This document shows, in pieces, positions 1 to 7,049 of a stretch of DNA of 11,492 bases. How positions within the stretch are numbered: position 1 is the stretch's first letter; every line of letters starts with the position of its first letter. The stretch comes from Candidatus Bipolaricaulota bacterium (GTDB taxonomy: Bacteria; Bipolaricaulota; Bipolaricaulia; UBA7950; UBA9294): contig JAGGSM010000094.1 of NCBI GenBank assembly GCA_021159105.1, forward strand, positions 1 through 11,492. Direction: 5' to 3'. A program made the translations under genes and the position numbers. Under the pieces are notes generated by a model. The model saw nothing but the letters and a program-made list of their open reading frames with translations, ran no database searches and was not told the DNA's origin.

Positions 1-14
1 AAAAAGATGAGCAC

Positions 15-23
15 AAAGGAGGT
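15..23 (+). promoter_or_regulatory. Shine-Dalgarno site of the first PKD gene
   Basis: AAAGGAGGT lies four bases before the ATG at 28. It fixes that ATG as the start and argues against the in-frame ATG at 7, which would place this site inside the coding region and add seven polar residues ahead of the signal peptide. Only 27 bases precede the start in this window, so the promoter of the operon is not visible. Confidence 0.85.
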
Positions 24-27
24 AGCA

Positions 28-2253
28 ATGAAGGTGTATAAGGTCAGCCTTTACGGCCTTTTCCTCCTCTTGGTACTCGGCACCCTCCTCTTCCCGGCGA
101 GTGTACTTGCCCAAGAGTCGGGGTACTACACAGTTACTCAAGGGGAAAAGAAGGTGCAGATCACTCCGCTTGCTGGCTCGACGGCTGCTAGTGATTTCTA
201 CAATTTGACTGACAGCCAGTCGAACACGGGCCTGGAAGAGACGAACACAGCGGTGATGTTCCTTTACCGGAACACGACGACCGGGGATGTCTCCCTGTTC
301 GTGCTTCTCAGCGGGACGGGAGGTATTGCCGGGGCGACCACTATGGTACTGTCCGGCGTTCCACCGACGGCTGGGTTCACTGTGCAGGACGATGGGACGG
401 TGGACTTCCGCGAGGTGTGGGAGCTTACCCCCCCCACGGGGAAGGTCTCTTGGACGTGGGACGATGGGAAGGCAGATGGGATGGTCCTCGGGCCGCTCGG
501 TGGAGAGTTCTCCCTCGTTCTCAATCCACAGTGGACGGCCGGCATCACGGCGGTGAAGTTCCTCTCTGGGGATATTTCCTCTCCCCAGCAGGTAGACCTC
601 AACTTGCTCGATGCCATCACGATCGGAGGAACTCCGAACGAACCACCCGAGGTTTCATTCGTGACATCACCGGCCAATCCGCACATCAACGAGCCGGTCA
701 CGTTCGATGCCAGTGCAACGTTCGATCCAGACGGGTCGATCACTGAATACGCATGGGATTTCGATGGTGACGGACTGTTCGACCAGACGACAACGGACCC
801 TGTTGTAACTCACAGCTACGCCGTAGCTGGCAGCAAGAGCGTTACCCTGCGGGCTACTGACTCGGACGGTGCGACCCAGAGGGCGACGATCTCGCTTGCG
901 ATATCGGATCTTGCGGTCAAGGTGACGCGCACCATATCCACGGTCGCTGCGCTTCCTGGAAGCACGTTTAAGGTTGTCGTCCGCATTGAGCCGGAGATGG
1001 ACCTCGCCGGTGTCGGCCTGGAAGAGAAGCTGCCGGTCGGCTGGAAGATCAAGCCCCTTGAGAACGCTGGTGCCGCCTTCAAGAGAGCGGCGGTACAGTG
1101 GGTATTCATCGATGAGATTAAGGCCGGGACGACCAAGGTCATCTCCTACGAGGTGACGGTGCCCGACAGCAGCAATCTGGTAGCGACAACGCTCCCCGTC
1201 TGCTTCGACATCACGGGGATATTCCAGGCCCGCACGCCGGCCCTGGAGATACCGGTGGAAGGGGATAAGACAGTCGAGATAACAGATGCACTTCCGTTGA
1301 AGACGGCGATCGCTCACCTCGTACCGCGAGTTGGTGACGACAGCGAGGACACGATCGACCTGCGCCTTTCGCAGAAGATTGCATCTGATCAGCTGAACCG
1401 TGCGCTGGAGATCTGGCAGAACGACGAGTACGTCCCGTGGACGCAGGGCGCGAGCATCGGGCTGGAGGACATGAAGGAGATCTCGGCCTATGCCTATACG
1501 TGCACTCCGGTCGACGTCGACCTCCCGAGCGTGCCGCAGGCCAACATCAACGCCGTGCGCACGATCGCCACACCAGTGCCGTGCAACAACGTCCTGCTGA
1601 ACTACATCGGAAGCGATGGGAACCCGGCTGGAAACACGTTCACCGTCAAGGTCGAGATCAGTGCTGACCAGGACCTGTACGGAGTTGGCCTGGCTGAAGA
1701 CCTGCCCACCGGATGGAAGGTCACCCCGATCGAGAACGCTGGCTTCATCTACAAGCGCTCCAAGGTGGAGTGGGTCTTCCCGAGCAAGATCCCTGCGGGA
1801 ACGATGAAGATCATCATCTATCAGGTCGAGGTACCGCAGACGCAGGCCTTCGAGACGAGCGCCAGTGATCCCTGCTACGTCAGCAGCGACGAGATCCAGG
1901 GGATCGTCGACTCCGCTCTTCCGTGTCAGGATACCACTGTGACCGGAGATAGCACGGTCGTGATCAGCGATTCCGTTCCGGTCATCGTCGCCATCTCCCG
2001 TTGGGATGTGGAGAACGATACGATAGATATCAACCTGTCTGATAAGATCTCGTTCCAGCAGGTGCAGCGTGCGATCGCATTCTGGCTGGAGGACGAGGTT
2101 GTCCCGCGAACTGGCGGACAGACGGTCGGATACGAGACACTAAAGACGATCATCGCCTACTGGCTGACGAACACGAACATCTGTGATTCGCTTCCAGGAT
2201 CGGTGCAGGGAGCATGCGATGGCAGCGCTGCCTGCGCCCCGTGCGGCAAGTAG
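28..2253 (+). CDS. Secreted modular PKD-domain protein with two LPxGW/helix-pair units
   Basis: The 741-residue product is probably exported. A signal peptide (about 1-28, hydrophobic 9-27) ends with Val-Leu-Ala before Gln29. Residues 30-200 form a beta-rich domain I cannot name; its 'TGLEETN', 'FLYRNT' and 'SWTWDDGKADG' stretches recall an N-terminal domain of secreted archaeal PKD proteins (from memory only). A PKD domain follows (206-292, WDFDGDG at 243-249). Then come two units, each a beta module with an LPxGW signature (298-427 and 509-654) followed by a helix pair (428-493 and 655-715). The C-terminus (716-741) has Cys719, 730, 736 and 739. There is no C-terminal membrane helix, LPXTG or PEP-CTERM signal, so any surface attachment must be non-covalent or through the helix pair. 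It is first of three genes in one operon. PKD domains are beta-sandwiches typical of extracellular adhesion or carbohydrate-related proteins; no enzymatic motif is visible and the specific role is unknown. Confidence 0.85.
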   Translation: MKVYKVSLYGLFLLLVLGTLLFPASVLAQESGYYTVTQGEKKVQITPLAGSTAASDFYNLTDSQSNTGLEETNTAVMFLYRNTTTGDVSLFVLLSGTGGIAGATTMVLSGVPPTAGFTVQDDGTVDFREVWELTPPTGKVSWTWDDGKADGMVLGPLGGEFSLVLNPQWTAGITAVKFLSGDISSPQQVDLNLLDAITIGGTPNEPPEVSFVTSPANPHINEPVTFDASATFDPDGSITEYAWDFDGDGLFDQTTTDPVVTHSYAVAGSKSVTLRATDSDGATQRATISLAISDLAVKVTRTISTVAALPGSTFKVVVRIEPEMDLAGVGLEEKLPVGWKIKPLENAGAAFKRAAVQWVFIDEIKAGTTKVISYEVTVPDSSNLVATTLPVCFDITGIFQARTPALEIPVEGDKTVEITDALPLKTAIAHLVPRVGDDSEDTIDLRLSQKIASDQLNRALEIWQNDEYVPWTQGASIGLEDMKEISAYAYTCTPVDVDLPSVPQANINAVRTIATPVPCNNVLLNYIGSDGNPAGNTFTVKVEISADQDLYGVGLAEDLPTGWKVTPIENAGFIYKRSKVEWVFPSKIPAGTMKIIIYQVEVPQTQAFETSASDPCYVSSDEIQGIVDSALPCQDTTVTGDSTVVISDSVPVIVAISRWDVENDTIDINLSDKISFQQVQRAIAFWLEDEVVPRTGGQTVGYETLKTIIAYWLTNTNICDSLPGSVQGACDGSAACAPCGK
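919..1308 (+). repeat. LPxGW beta module, copy 1
   Basis: Codes for residues 298-427 of the first secreted protein. The pattern runs: V-x-R-x-I, a GSTF-type turn, alternating hydrophobics, 'GVGLEEKLPVGW', 'ENAG', 'VQWVF', 'AGTTKVISYEVTVP', then 'VEITD-LP'. It resembles a DUF11-like secreted beta-sandwich. It recurs at 1552-1989, 3844-4227 and 4834-5169. Confidence 0.7.
1309..1506 (+). repeat. Helix-pair module, copy 1 (degenerate)
   Basis: Codes for residues 428-493. It aligns with the copies at 1990-2172 and 4228-4413: 'LSQKIASDQLNRALEIW' in the first half and 'SIGLEDMKEISAYAYT' in the second. The second-half Trp of the other copies is Ala489 here, so this internal copy has diverged while the 26-residue spacing between halves is kept. 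Confidence 0.65.
1552..1989 (+). repeat. LPxGW beta module, copy 2
   Basis: Codes for residues 509-654. It shares with copy 1 'GVGL-E-LP-GWK', 'P-ENAG', 'KR--V-WVF', 'I-AGT-K-I-Y-V-VP' and a closing 'VVISDS-P'. This copy is about 16 residues longer and contains Cys519, Cys616 and Cys633, which could form disulfides outside the cytoplasm. It is most similar to copy 1, suggesting duplication within this gene. Confidence 0.7.
1990..2172 (+). repeat. Helix-pair module, copy 2
   Basis: Codes for residues 655-715. The two halves, 'KISFQQVQRAIAFWL' and 'QTVGYETLKTIIAYWL', are duplicates of one another with Trp686 and Trp712 26 residues apart. A loop with a 'VVPRTGG' stretch joins them. The layout recalls the duplicated F-hand of dockerins, but the DxNxDG calcium ligands are absent. 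Confidence 0.7.
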
Positions 2254-2273
2254 CTTTGGCCGCTCACAAGACA

Positions 2274-2285
2274 AAGGAGATGATT
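2274..2285 (+). promoter_or_regulatory. Extended Shine-Dalgarno site of the vWA-PKD gene
   Basis: AAGGAGATGATT matches 10 of 12 bases of the full anti-SD complement AAGGAGGTGATC. It favours the ATG at 2290 over the in-frame TTG at 2284, which lies inside this site. Confidence 0.75.
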
Positions 2286-2289
2286 GACA

Positions 2290-4437
2290 ATGAGACAGAA
2301 TAGAGTAGCGGCGAGGGGGCGACCCCTCGCCGTCTTGCTGATAGTACTTGCCCTGTTCGCCGTGCCGGTGCTCGCTGATGGCACGTACCTGCAGGTGCAG
2401 CAGTCGGTCAATCCACAGCAGATCTACGTCGCTGGCACAGGATCGCCGGATACGGCGGCGGTGGATCTGTCGGTTCAAGGTATCGGACGCGCAGGGCGTT
2501 TTCCCATCGATTGTGTCCTCGTGATCGACACATCCGCGACGGCGCAGATCGCTGCGGCGAAGGAATTCGCCTTCAACCTGATCGACTCGCTTTCAGATGA
2601 CGATCGGGTCGGTGTCGTTTCCTTCTCGACGAGAGCGCAGCTCGTTGTTCCGCTCACCTCAAGCAGGCTGACGGTCAAGACGGCGATTGCCGACTTGGTG
2701 ACCGGTGGGAAGTCTGCATTTGGAGATGCACTTCAGATCTCACGCCAGGAGCTGTTGGCCGATGGCAGATCTGATGCCATCCTGGTGGAGGTCCTGCTGA
2801 CAGACGGGCAGAGCAACGCCGGACGGGATCCGAGCGGTGAAGCGGATGTGGCAAGCGAGGCTGGCATCAAGATCGTCTCCGTTGGGATAGGCTATCTGAT
2901 TGACAGCAACATGCTCCAGGAGTTCGCTGCAAAGACAAACGGCCTCTTCTTCGAGCGGCCGAAGGACTCCACGATTTCCAGGATCAACGCCCTACTATCC
3001 GTCGATACGGCTGGGCTCAGCGTAATGGTCAATAAGGTCCTCCCTAGCGACGTTCACTACGTTGGGGCGAGCCCTTCCCCGACGCGGGTGATGTCGAACG
3101 ATGATGGCACAACGACCCTCCTGTTCAATATCGGGAAGATTCCCCTTGGTGGTGAATGGAAGACGCAGATACTCATTCAGGGAACGCACAAGGGGACGCT
3201 GTCGACAGACTCCGGCTCGAGCGTAAGCTATGTCAGCTTCCGTGGGGTGAAGAACACCCTTCCCATTCCTGAAACCACGATCTCTCTGATCGTGCCACCG
3301 GCTCCCCCGGCTCCTCCGGTCGCCAGCTTCTCCTATTCGCCGGCGAACGTGATCACGACGGACACGGTCGAGTACACCGATGGCTCGACGGATCCTGACG
3401 GGCAGGTTGTCGCTTGGGCATGGGACTTCGGAGATGGCTCCACCTCTGATGTGCAGAACCCGCAGCACAGCTACTCGCGCAGTGGGACGTACACGGTGAG
3501 CCTCGTTGTTTCGGACGATGATGGGAATAGTTCCTCCGCGTTCAAGCAGGAGATTGTGGTGGCGAACGCAGCCCCGACGGCCATGTTCAAGGTCGATCCA
3601 GCCGATCCGCGTGTCGCGGTTGACACGACGTTCGATGCCAGCGCCTCCTACGACGTGGACGGGAGCATCGTCTCCTACGCCTGGGACTTCGATGGCGATG
3701 GAGTCTTCGACGTTGAAGGGGCGTCATCCGATGTTTCCTACACGTTCTCGCAGGTCGGCGATGTTACCGTCATCCTCAAGGTCACCGATGACCAAGGGAA
3801 GGCTTCTCTCTCCAAGAAGGCCCTCACGGTGCTGCCGAGCGTGAGTGCGGTGAGGCAGATCGATACCTGCCTTCCTGATGATGAGACGATCGCCTCAGGG
3901 ACGGTCAAGGTGACGATAACGATCACTGCCAACACGCAAGTGCATGGATTGACCCTGCATGAGGACATTCCTGCCGGCTGGACGTTTGCCGAGGGGAGCA
4001 ATGCCAGTGCCACGTTCCGCGCGGAATCGACGGATTGGCTGTTCATGGAGACGCTGGAAGACGGTGATAGCCGTGTGATCGAGTACACGCTCACCGCTCC
4101 CGCGACCTGCACCGAGGCGACGAAAGCGGCGATCGGTGGGATCGTCAAGAGCTCATCACCGCGGCTGTCACGCATGGTGCTGGGAGAGGACAAGGTCGCG
4201 CTCGTCCCGACGCTCCCGCTCAGGGTTGTCATTTCACGCTGGGACACGGAGCAGGGGAAGATAGCCCTGTGCCTCCCGGAACAGATCTCGTTCGATCAGA
4301 TTCAGTATGCTGTGTCCCTGTGGCTCAGCGGTGCGTCCGTCGCCTACACTGGCGACAAGGTTGTCACCCTCGATGATATTCGCGATCTGATCGCATATTG
4401 GCTGACCGATACATCGGTGCACGATCCGCTCCCTTAA
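2290..4437 (+). CDS. Secreted vWA and twin-PKD protein with LPxGW/helix-pair C-terminus
   Basis: The 715-residue product starts with a signal peptide (Arg-rich 1-11, hydrophobic 13-28, likely cut after Val-Leu-Ala29). A vWA domain covers about 72-235. Its MIDAS metal site is largely intact: Asp80, Ser82 and Thr84 in 'VIDTSAT', Ser142 where Thr is usual, and Asp172 in 'LLTDGQSN'. It should bind a divalent cation and a protein ligand outside the cytoplasm. A beta domain (236-335) and a proline linker 'PPAPPAPP' lead to PKD domains at 343-425 (WDFGDG) and 428-515 (WDFDGDG). One LPxGW module (519-646) and one helix pair (647-708) end the chain. The gene lies 36 bases after the first secreted gene and 51 before the third, so the three are probably co-transcribed. 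The role is unknown; adhesion or surface-complex assembly is plausible. The vWA call is firm. Confidence 0.88.
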   Translation: MRQNRVAARGRPLAVLLIVLALFAVPVLADGTYLQVQQSVNPQQIYVAGTGSPDTAAVDLSVQGIGRAGRFPIDCVLVIDTSATAQIAAAKEFAFNLIDSLSDDDRVGVVSFSTRAQLVVPLTSSRLTVKTAIADLVTGGKSAFGDALQISRQELLADGRSDAILVEVLLTDGQSNAGRDPSGEADVASEAGIKIVSVGIGYLIDSNMLQEFAAKTNGLFFERPKDSTISRINALLSVDTAGLSVMVNKVLPSDVHYVGASPSPTRVMSNDDGTTTLLFNIGKIPLGGEWKTQILIQGTHKGTLSTDSGSSVSYVSFRGVKNTLPIPETTISLIVPPAPPAPPVASFSYSPANVITTDTVEYTDGSTDPDGQVVAWAWDFGDGSTSDVQNPQHSYSRSGTYTVSLVVSDDDGNSSSAFKQEIVVANAAPTAMFKVDPADPRVAVDTTFDASASYDVDGSIVSYAWDFDGDGVFDVEGASSDVSYTFSQVGDVTVILKVTDDQGKASLSKKALTVLPSVSAVRQIDTCLPDDETIASGTVKVTITITANTQVHGLTLHEDIPAGWTFAEGSNASATFRAESTDWLFMETLEDGDSRVIEYTLTAPATCTEATKAAIGGIVKSSSPRLSRMVLGEDKVALVPTLPLRVVISRWDTEQGKIALCLPEQISFDQIQYAVSLWLSGASVAYTGDKVVTLDDIRDLIAYWLTDTSVHDPLP
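3844..4227 (+). repeat. LPxGW beta module, copy 3
   Basis: Codes for residues 519-646 of the vWA-PKD protein. It keeps 'AVRQI', the hydrophobic strand pattern, 'GLTLHEDIPAGW' (Ile replaces Leu of the LP), 'STDWLF', 'RVIEYTLTAP' and a closing 'ALVPTLPLRVVI'. It is more diverged than copies 1 and 2 are from each other. Confidence 0.65.
4228..4413 (+). repeat. Helix-pair module, copy 3
   Basis: Codes for residues 647-708 near the C-terminus. 'QISFDQIQYAVSLWL' and 'VVTLDDIRDLIAYWLT' repeat the two-half pattern, with Trp678 and Trp704 again 26 residues apart. The chain ends seven residues later with 'HDPLP', parallel to 'CDSLP' after copy 2. The terminal position in both proteins suggests an anchoring or docking role. 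Confidence 0.7.
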
Positions 4438-4442
4438 CTGGG

Positions 4443-4459
4443 GGCGGATCTGCTCCGCC
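4443..4459 (+). other. Intercistronic hairpin
   Basis: GGCGGA (4443-4448) and TCCGCC (4454-4459) form a perfect 6-bp stem with a 5-base loop, just after the stop of the vWA-PKD gene. No T-run follows, so it is not a standard terminator. It may stabilise the 3' end of the upstream message or lower expression of the third gene. Confidence 0.4.
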
Positions 4460-4488
4460 ATCTTAGTGTGAGTGAATAAGGAGGGGGA

Positions 4489-5172
4489 ATGAATAGAAGG
4501 CATAAGGTGCTCCTCGTCGTATGCGGTATCATCGCTACGTTCGGGCTGGTGGCCCTTGCCGGAACAGCGGACTTCTCCCCGGCGACGTACAATCCAATGG
4601 TGGGAGAGGATACGGCATTCACTGCTTGTCAGGAATGCCTCTCCTACGACGCAGTAAGCTACGATTGGGACTTTGACGGAGATGGGGTGTACGATGTTTC
4701 ATCACTCGATCCGACCGTTGAACACGCGTTTGCCGAGGCCGGTTTCGTTGCAGCGACGCTGAAGGTTGACGAGGGCGGCGGTCGCTATGCGACCTGTCGA
4801 AAGGGAATCTACGTTGGAGAGACGCCGCTGTTCGCGGTGCGGAAGGTGACCCCGGACAAGAGCGGCTCGGTTCTGGTCGAGATAACGGTGATCGCGTACT
4901 CCGGTGTCAGTGCCGTCGGTGTGGAGGAGACCCTCCCCATCGGTTGGCAGTGGGAAATCATCGACGCGAGCAACGCCGTTACGAAGAAGGAAGGGCGGAA
5001 TCTGCAGATCCTGTGGATGAATCCGGTTGAGGACGGTGAGACACTGAAGGTCTCCTACCGCTTGTACCCGTCGATCGGCACCGGATCGCCGCAATTGTCA
5101 GGGACGATCAGCGGTTACGCCCCTGAGCGGGTGAAGACATTCATCTGCGGTGACCTGGCCATCCCGCGATAG
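4489..5172 (+). CDS. Small secreted PKD plus LPxGW protein
   Basis: The 227-residue product has a signal peptide (MNRRHK, hydrophobic 7-22, likely cut after Ala24 in 'VALAG'), one PKD domain (28-109, WDFDGDG at 60-66) and one LPxGW module (116-227, 'GVEETLPIGW'). It lacks the helix pair found in the two larger proteins. Cysteines sit at 47 and 50 (a CxxC pair), 103 and 220, and could be disulfide-bonded after export. AAGGAGGG at 4478-4485 is well placed for the ATG at 4489. It is last in the operon, directly before a strong terminator. It looks like a minimal version of the first protein's architecture, perhaps a partner subunit that interacts through the shared modules. No catalytic motif is visible. 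Confidence 0.82.
   Translation: MNRRHKVLLVVCGIIATFGLVALAGTADFSPATYNPMVGEDTAFTACQECLSYDAVSYDWDFDGDGVYDVSSLDPTVEHAFAEAGFVAATLKVDEGGGRYATCRKGIYVGETPLFAVRKVTPDKSGSVLVEITVIAYSGVSAVGVEETLPIGWQWEIIDASNAVTKKEGRNLQILWMNPVEDGETLKVSYRLYPSIGTGSPQLSGTISGYAPERVKTFICGDLAIPR
4834..5169 (+). repeat. LPxGW beta module, copy 4
   Basis: Codes for residues 116-227 of the small secreted protein. 'AVRKVTP', 'GVSAVGVEETLPIGW', 'LQILWM' and 'GETLKVSYRLYP' follow the same order as the other copies. It is slightly shorter at the end and has no helix pair behind it. Confidence 0.65.
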
Positions 5173-5185
5173 ACAATACCGTTGC

Positions 5186-5221
5186 GACGGGCGGTCACTA
5201 TGGCCGCCCGTCCTTTTTTTT
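5186..5221 (+). terminator. Intrinsic terminator of the PKD operon
   Basis: GACGGGCGG (5186-5194) pairs perfectly with CCGCCCGTC (5204-5212). The stem extends inward by one G-T and two Watson-Crick pairs to a CTA loop at 5198-5200. Two bases later eight Ts run from 5214 to 5221. The stop of the third gene is 13 bases upstream. On the minus strand no T-run follows the hairpin, so it should act mainly on plus-strand transcripts. Confidence 0.93.
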
Positions 5222-5764
5222 CAGCACTTCTCTCAGGGCAGATATTGCTTCCCCTCTCTTCCGGCGACTGGTCCGTCGTCTTGGCGATAGCAGTCTCAGA
5301 AGAAGGGCGATGAGCATGAATGTCCCCAGACTCAGGCCGAGAGCCACGCTGTAACCGAGCTTCACATGCACGTTGAGCGATCCCAATACAAGCAGCAGGG
5401 AGATTGCGGAGATCGCCAGTATCTGAACGGCGTGTTCCACGGCAAAGCGCCTTCGCATTTCGGCGGGGAATGCGGCCGTCTCCTGATCGTGAAGCGCCAT
5501 GTCCCAGGCTATGATCCCGAAGATGATCCCAGCTGCGGCAAGGCGAACCGATGATCCGTACATGATGTTTGCTGTGGCGATCGCCGTCTGCAGCGCCAAC
5601 AAAAGCGCGAGCTCCTTCCGCTTCGACGCACCGGCGAGGATGAGTAGCCACAGTACACCACAGGCGATCGCCGCTCCACCCCATACCACGAACCCACCCA
5701 CAAGAGCTGGAACGGCTATGAGAGCGGTGGTGATGATCGCTGAGATGACTGTCATCAGTCTCAT
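5198..5764 (-). CDS. Six-helix membrane protein, last gene of the MoxR/DUF58 operon
   Basis: The 188-residue product has six likely membrane helices (about 5-20, 22-45, 51-69, 74-91, 112-130 and 135-158) and a strongly basic cytoplasmic tail (159-188). I do not recognise a named family. The start at 5764 is supported by AAGGAG six bases upstream (5771-5776) and by an ATGA overlap with the DUF58 stop; a longer in-frame ATG at 5797 is less likely. Its place after DUF58 matches that of a multi-helix protein (DUF7519 in my memory) at the end of similar clusters in haloarchaea, a positional analogy only. The final residues, KKKDGRP, are encoded by the T-run and hairpin of the convergent terminator, and the stop is the complement of its loop. 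It is probably a membrane partner of the MoxR-DUF58 system. Confidence 0.75.
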   Translation of the reverse strand: MRLMTVISAIITTALIAVPALVGGFVVWGGAAIACGVLWLLILAGASKRKELALLLALQTAIATANIMYGSSVRLAAAGIIFGIIAWDMALHDQETAAFPAEMRRRFAVEHAVQILAISAISLLLVLGSLNVHVKLGYSVALGLSLGTFMLIALLLRLLSPRRRTSRRKRGEAISALREVLKKKDGRP

Positions 5765-7047
5765 GCGATTCTCCTTCCGCGGCGGGACAGGGTCCAAGAG
5801 ACCACCCCTGCCAGGGAGTCATTGATGTCCCACTGCACGACCTCCACCCCGATATTCATGAGGGCGTCGATGATTATCCTGCGACGCAGGCTGATGATGC
5901 GTAAGGCGAGATCACGCGCCTCCCCCTGCTGGATCTGTGATACCTCGTAGGCCAGCATGTCGGGGATGATCGCGATGATGCGGTAGCCGCGGGCGCGCAG
6001 GACGCCGATGACCTCGACGTCGTGCTCGTCCAGGCCCGCGCTGATCATCACCAGCTGCGATCGAGGGGGGAAGAGGCGCGTGGGGACCGCCTGCAGGTCG
6101 TCGAACACCTCCTTGTCGGAGGTGTCGGCCTGCGCCAGAGAGTCGAGGATCCGCCGCATCTGATTCTTCCCGTATCCGGGGAAGGTCCAGTTCATGTACT
6201 CCCCGTAGATGAACAGCCCGACGCTGTTCCCCTCCTTGATGAAGTAGTCGCACATGCTCGCTGCGGCGCGGACGGCGTAGTCGAACGCCCTTTGCCCACC
6301 GATGCGCGGGTTCGCTCTATCGCGCGCGTCGAGGAAGACAGTGACATCAGCGATCCGCTCCTGCTCGTATTCATTGACGATGAGCTCCCGCGTGCGCGCG
6401 TAGGCGCGCCAGTTGATGCGGCGGATATCATCCCCAGTTGTGTAGGCGTGGCACCCGAAGAAATCGAGCCCGCTCCCGCCTGTCCTTGCCCGTACCACCC
6501 CAGCGTACGCGCGCGTCCGCTCCGGGCGGATCTCCACGTCATCTATCGGCTCAACGATCGGGACCGCGAGGAAACGAGACGGGTGCTCGATGAAGGAGTG
6601 CCTGGCCAGCATGGTTATCCGTGGCCACGTGGTCACTTCCACCCCTGATATCTCGTGCATCCCCCGCGGGAGGTGCAGTGTGTACGAGAACTCGATCTTC
6701 TCTCCGGAGTCGAGCGGGGACAGGTGCGACACCTCTCCCTTCGTCACCTCAAGGTAGCTCGGGATCTTGTCGACGACACCGATCCACGGGATGGGGCCTC
6801 CGTTGTTGGTGATCGACAGGGTGAATTCGATCGTCCCTCCTTCTGTCACTCGATCTGCGCTCAGTTCTCGTGAGACTGAGATGCGGGACGTGTCCGTGCC
6901 GCGTGTCGTTGCGAGGAGGGCAACTCCAGCATACACGATGAACGGCACCGCCATGGCGAGGACGCGCTTGTCGCGCAGGAGGACGCCGGCGACAATGAGC
7001 AGGATGGCGATAGACAGAGAGACTATGCTCCTTGTGGGGTGGGCCAC
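5761..7047 (-). CDS. DUF58 family membrane-anchored protein
   Basis: The 428-residue product begins with two membrane helices (about 8-24 and 29-46). A beta domain follows (about 56-148, with 'SITNNGGPIPW' typical of extracytoplasmic Bat-like and DUF11-like domains). The DUF58 core is the conserved block at 187-230: 'RTGGSGLDFFGCHAYTTGDD', 'RRINWRAYARTRELIV', 'NEYEQE'. This leads into a vWA-like fold whose metal-site start reads 'FLDARDRAN' (Asp240) rather than DxSxS, so classical cation binding is doubtful. DUF58 proteins are regular partners of MoxR ATPases, and here the MoxR gene ends two bases upstream. The GTG start at 7047 has only a weak SD (AAGGTAGG), which suggests coupling to MoxR translation. 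The 3' end overlaps the next gene by four bases. Family assignment is firm; the cellular client is unknown. Confidence 0.9.
   Translation of the reverse strand: MAHPTRSIVSLSIAILLIVAGVLLRDKRVLAMAVPFIVYAGVALLATTRGTDTSRISVSRELSADRVTEGGTIEFTLSITNNGGPIPWIGVVDKIPSYLEVTKGEVSHLSPLDSGEKIEFSYTLHLPRGMHEISGVEVTTWPRITMLARHSFIEHPSRFLAVPIVEPIDDVEIRPERTRAYAGVVRARTGGSGLDFFGCHAYTTGDDIRRINWRAYARTRELIVNEYEQERIADVTVFLDARDRANPRIGGQRAFDYAVRAAASMCDYFIKEGNSVGLFIYGEYMNWTFPGYGKNQMRRILDSLAQADTSDKEVFDDLQAVPTRLFPPRSQLVMISAGLDEHDVEVIGVLRARGYRIIAIIPDMLAYEVSQIQQGEARDLALRIISLRRRIIIDALMNIGVEVVQWDINDSLAGVVSWTLSRRGRRIA
5771..5776 (-). promoter_or_regulatory. Shine-Dalgarno site deciding the start of the last membrane gene
   Basis: AAGGAG on the minus strand, six bases before the ATG at 5764, lies inside the end of the DUF58 gene. 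With the ATGA overlap it points to translational coupling and rules against the upstream ATG at 5797. Confidence 0.75.
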
Positions 7048-7049
7048 TC

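Noticed and set aside
667..1317. 216-codon minus-strand ORF inside the first PKD gene
   Set aside because: It is antisense to a recognisable PKD domain and LPxGW module, is Arg-rich and has no motif.
1990..2253. C-terminal tail as LPXTG, PEP-CTERM or PGF-CTERM sorting signal
   Set aside because: There is no hydrophobic helix plus basic tail at the C-terminus of any of the three secreted proteins, and no matching motif. The end is a Cys-containing 26-residue stretch.
4489..4570. Lipoprotein signal in the third PKD protein
   Set aside because: The sequence after the hydrophobic stretch is 'VALAGTADF' with no Cys at the cleavage site. The only early Cys (residue 12) is inside the hydrophobic core.
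5115..5822. 235-codon minus-strand ORF in another frame over the last membrane gene
   Set aside because: It is His/Ser/Arg-rich, has no helices, lacks a ribosome binding site and runs into the end of the third PKD gene. The overlapping frame encodes a clear six-helix protein with SD and ATGA coupling.
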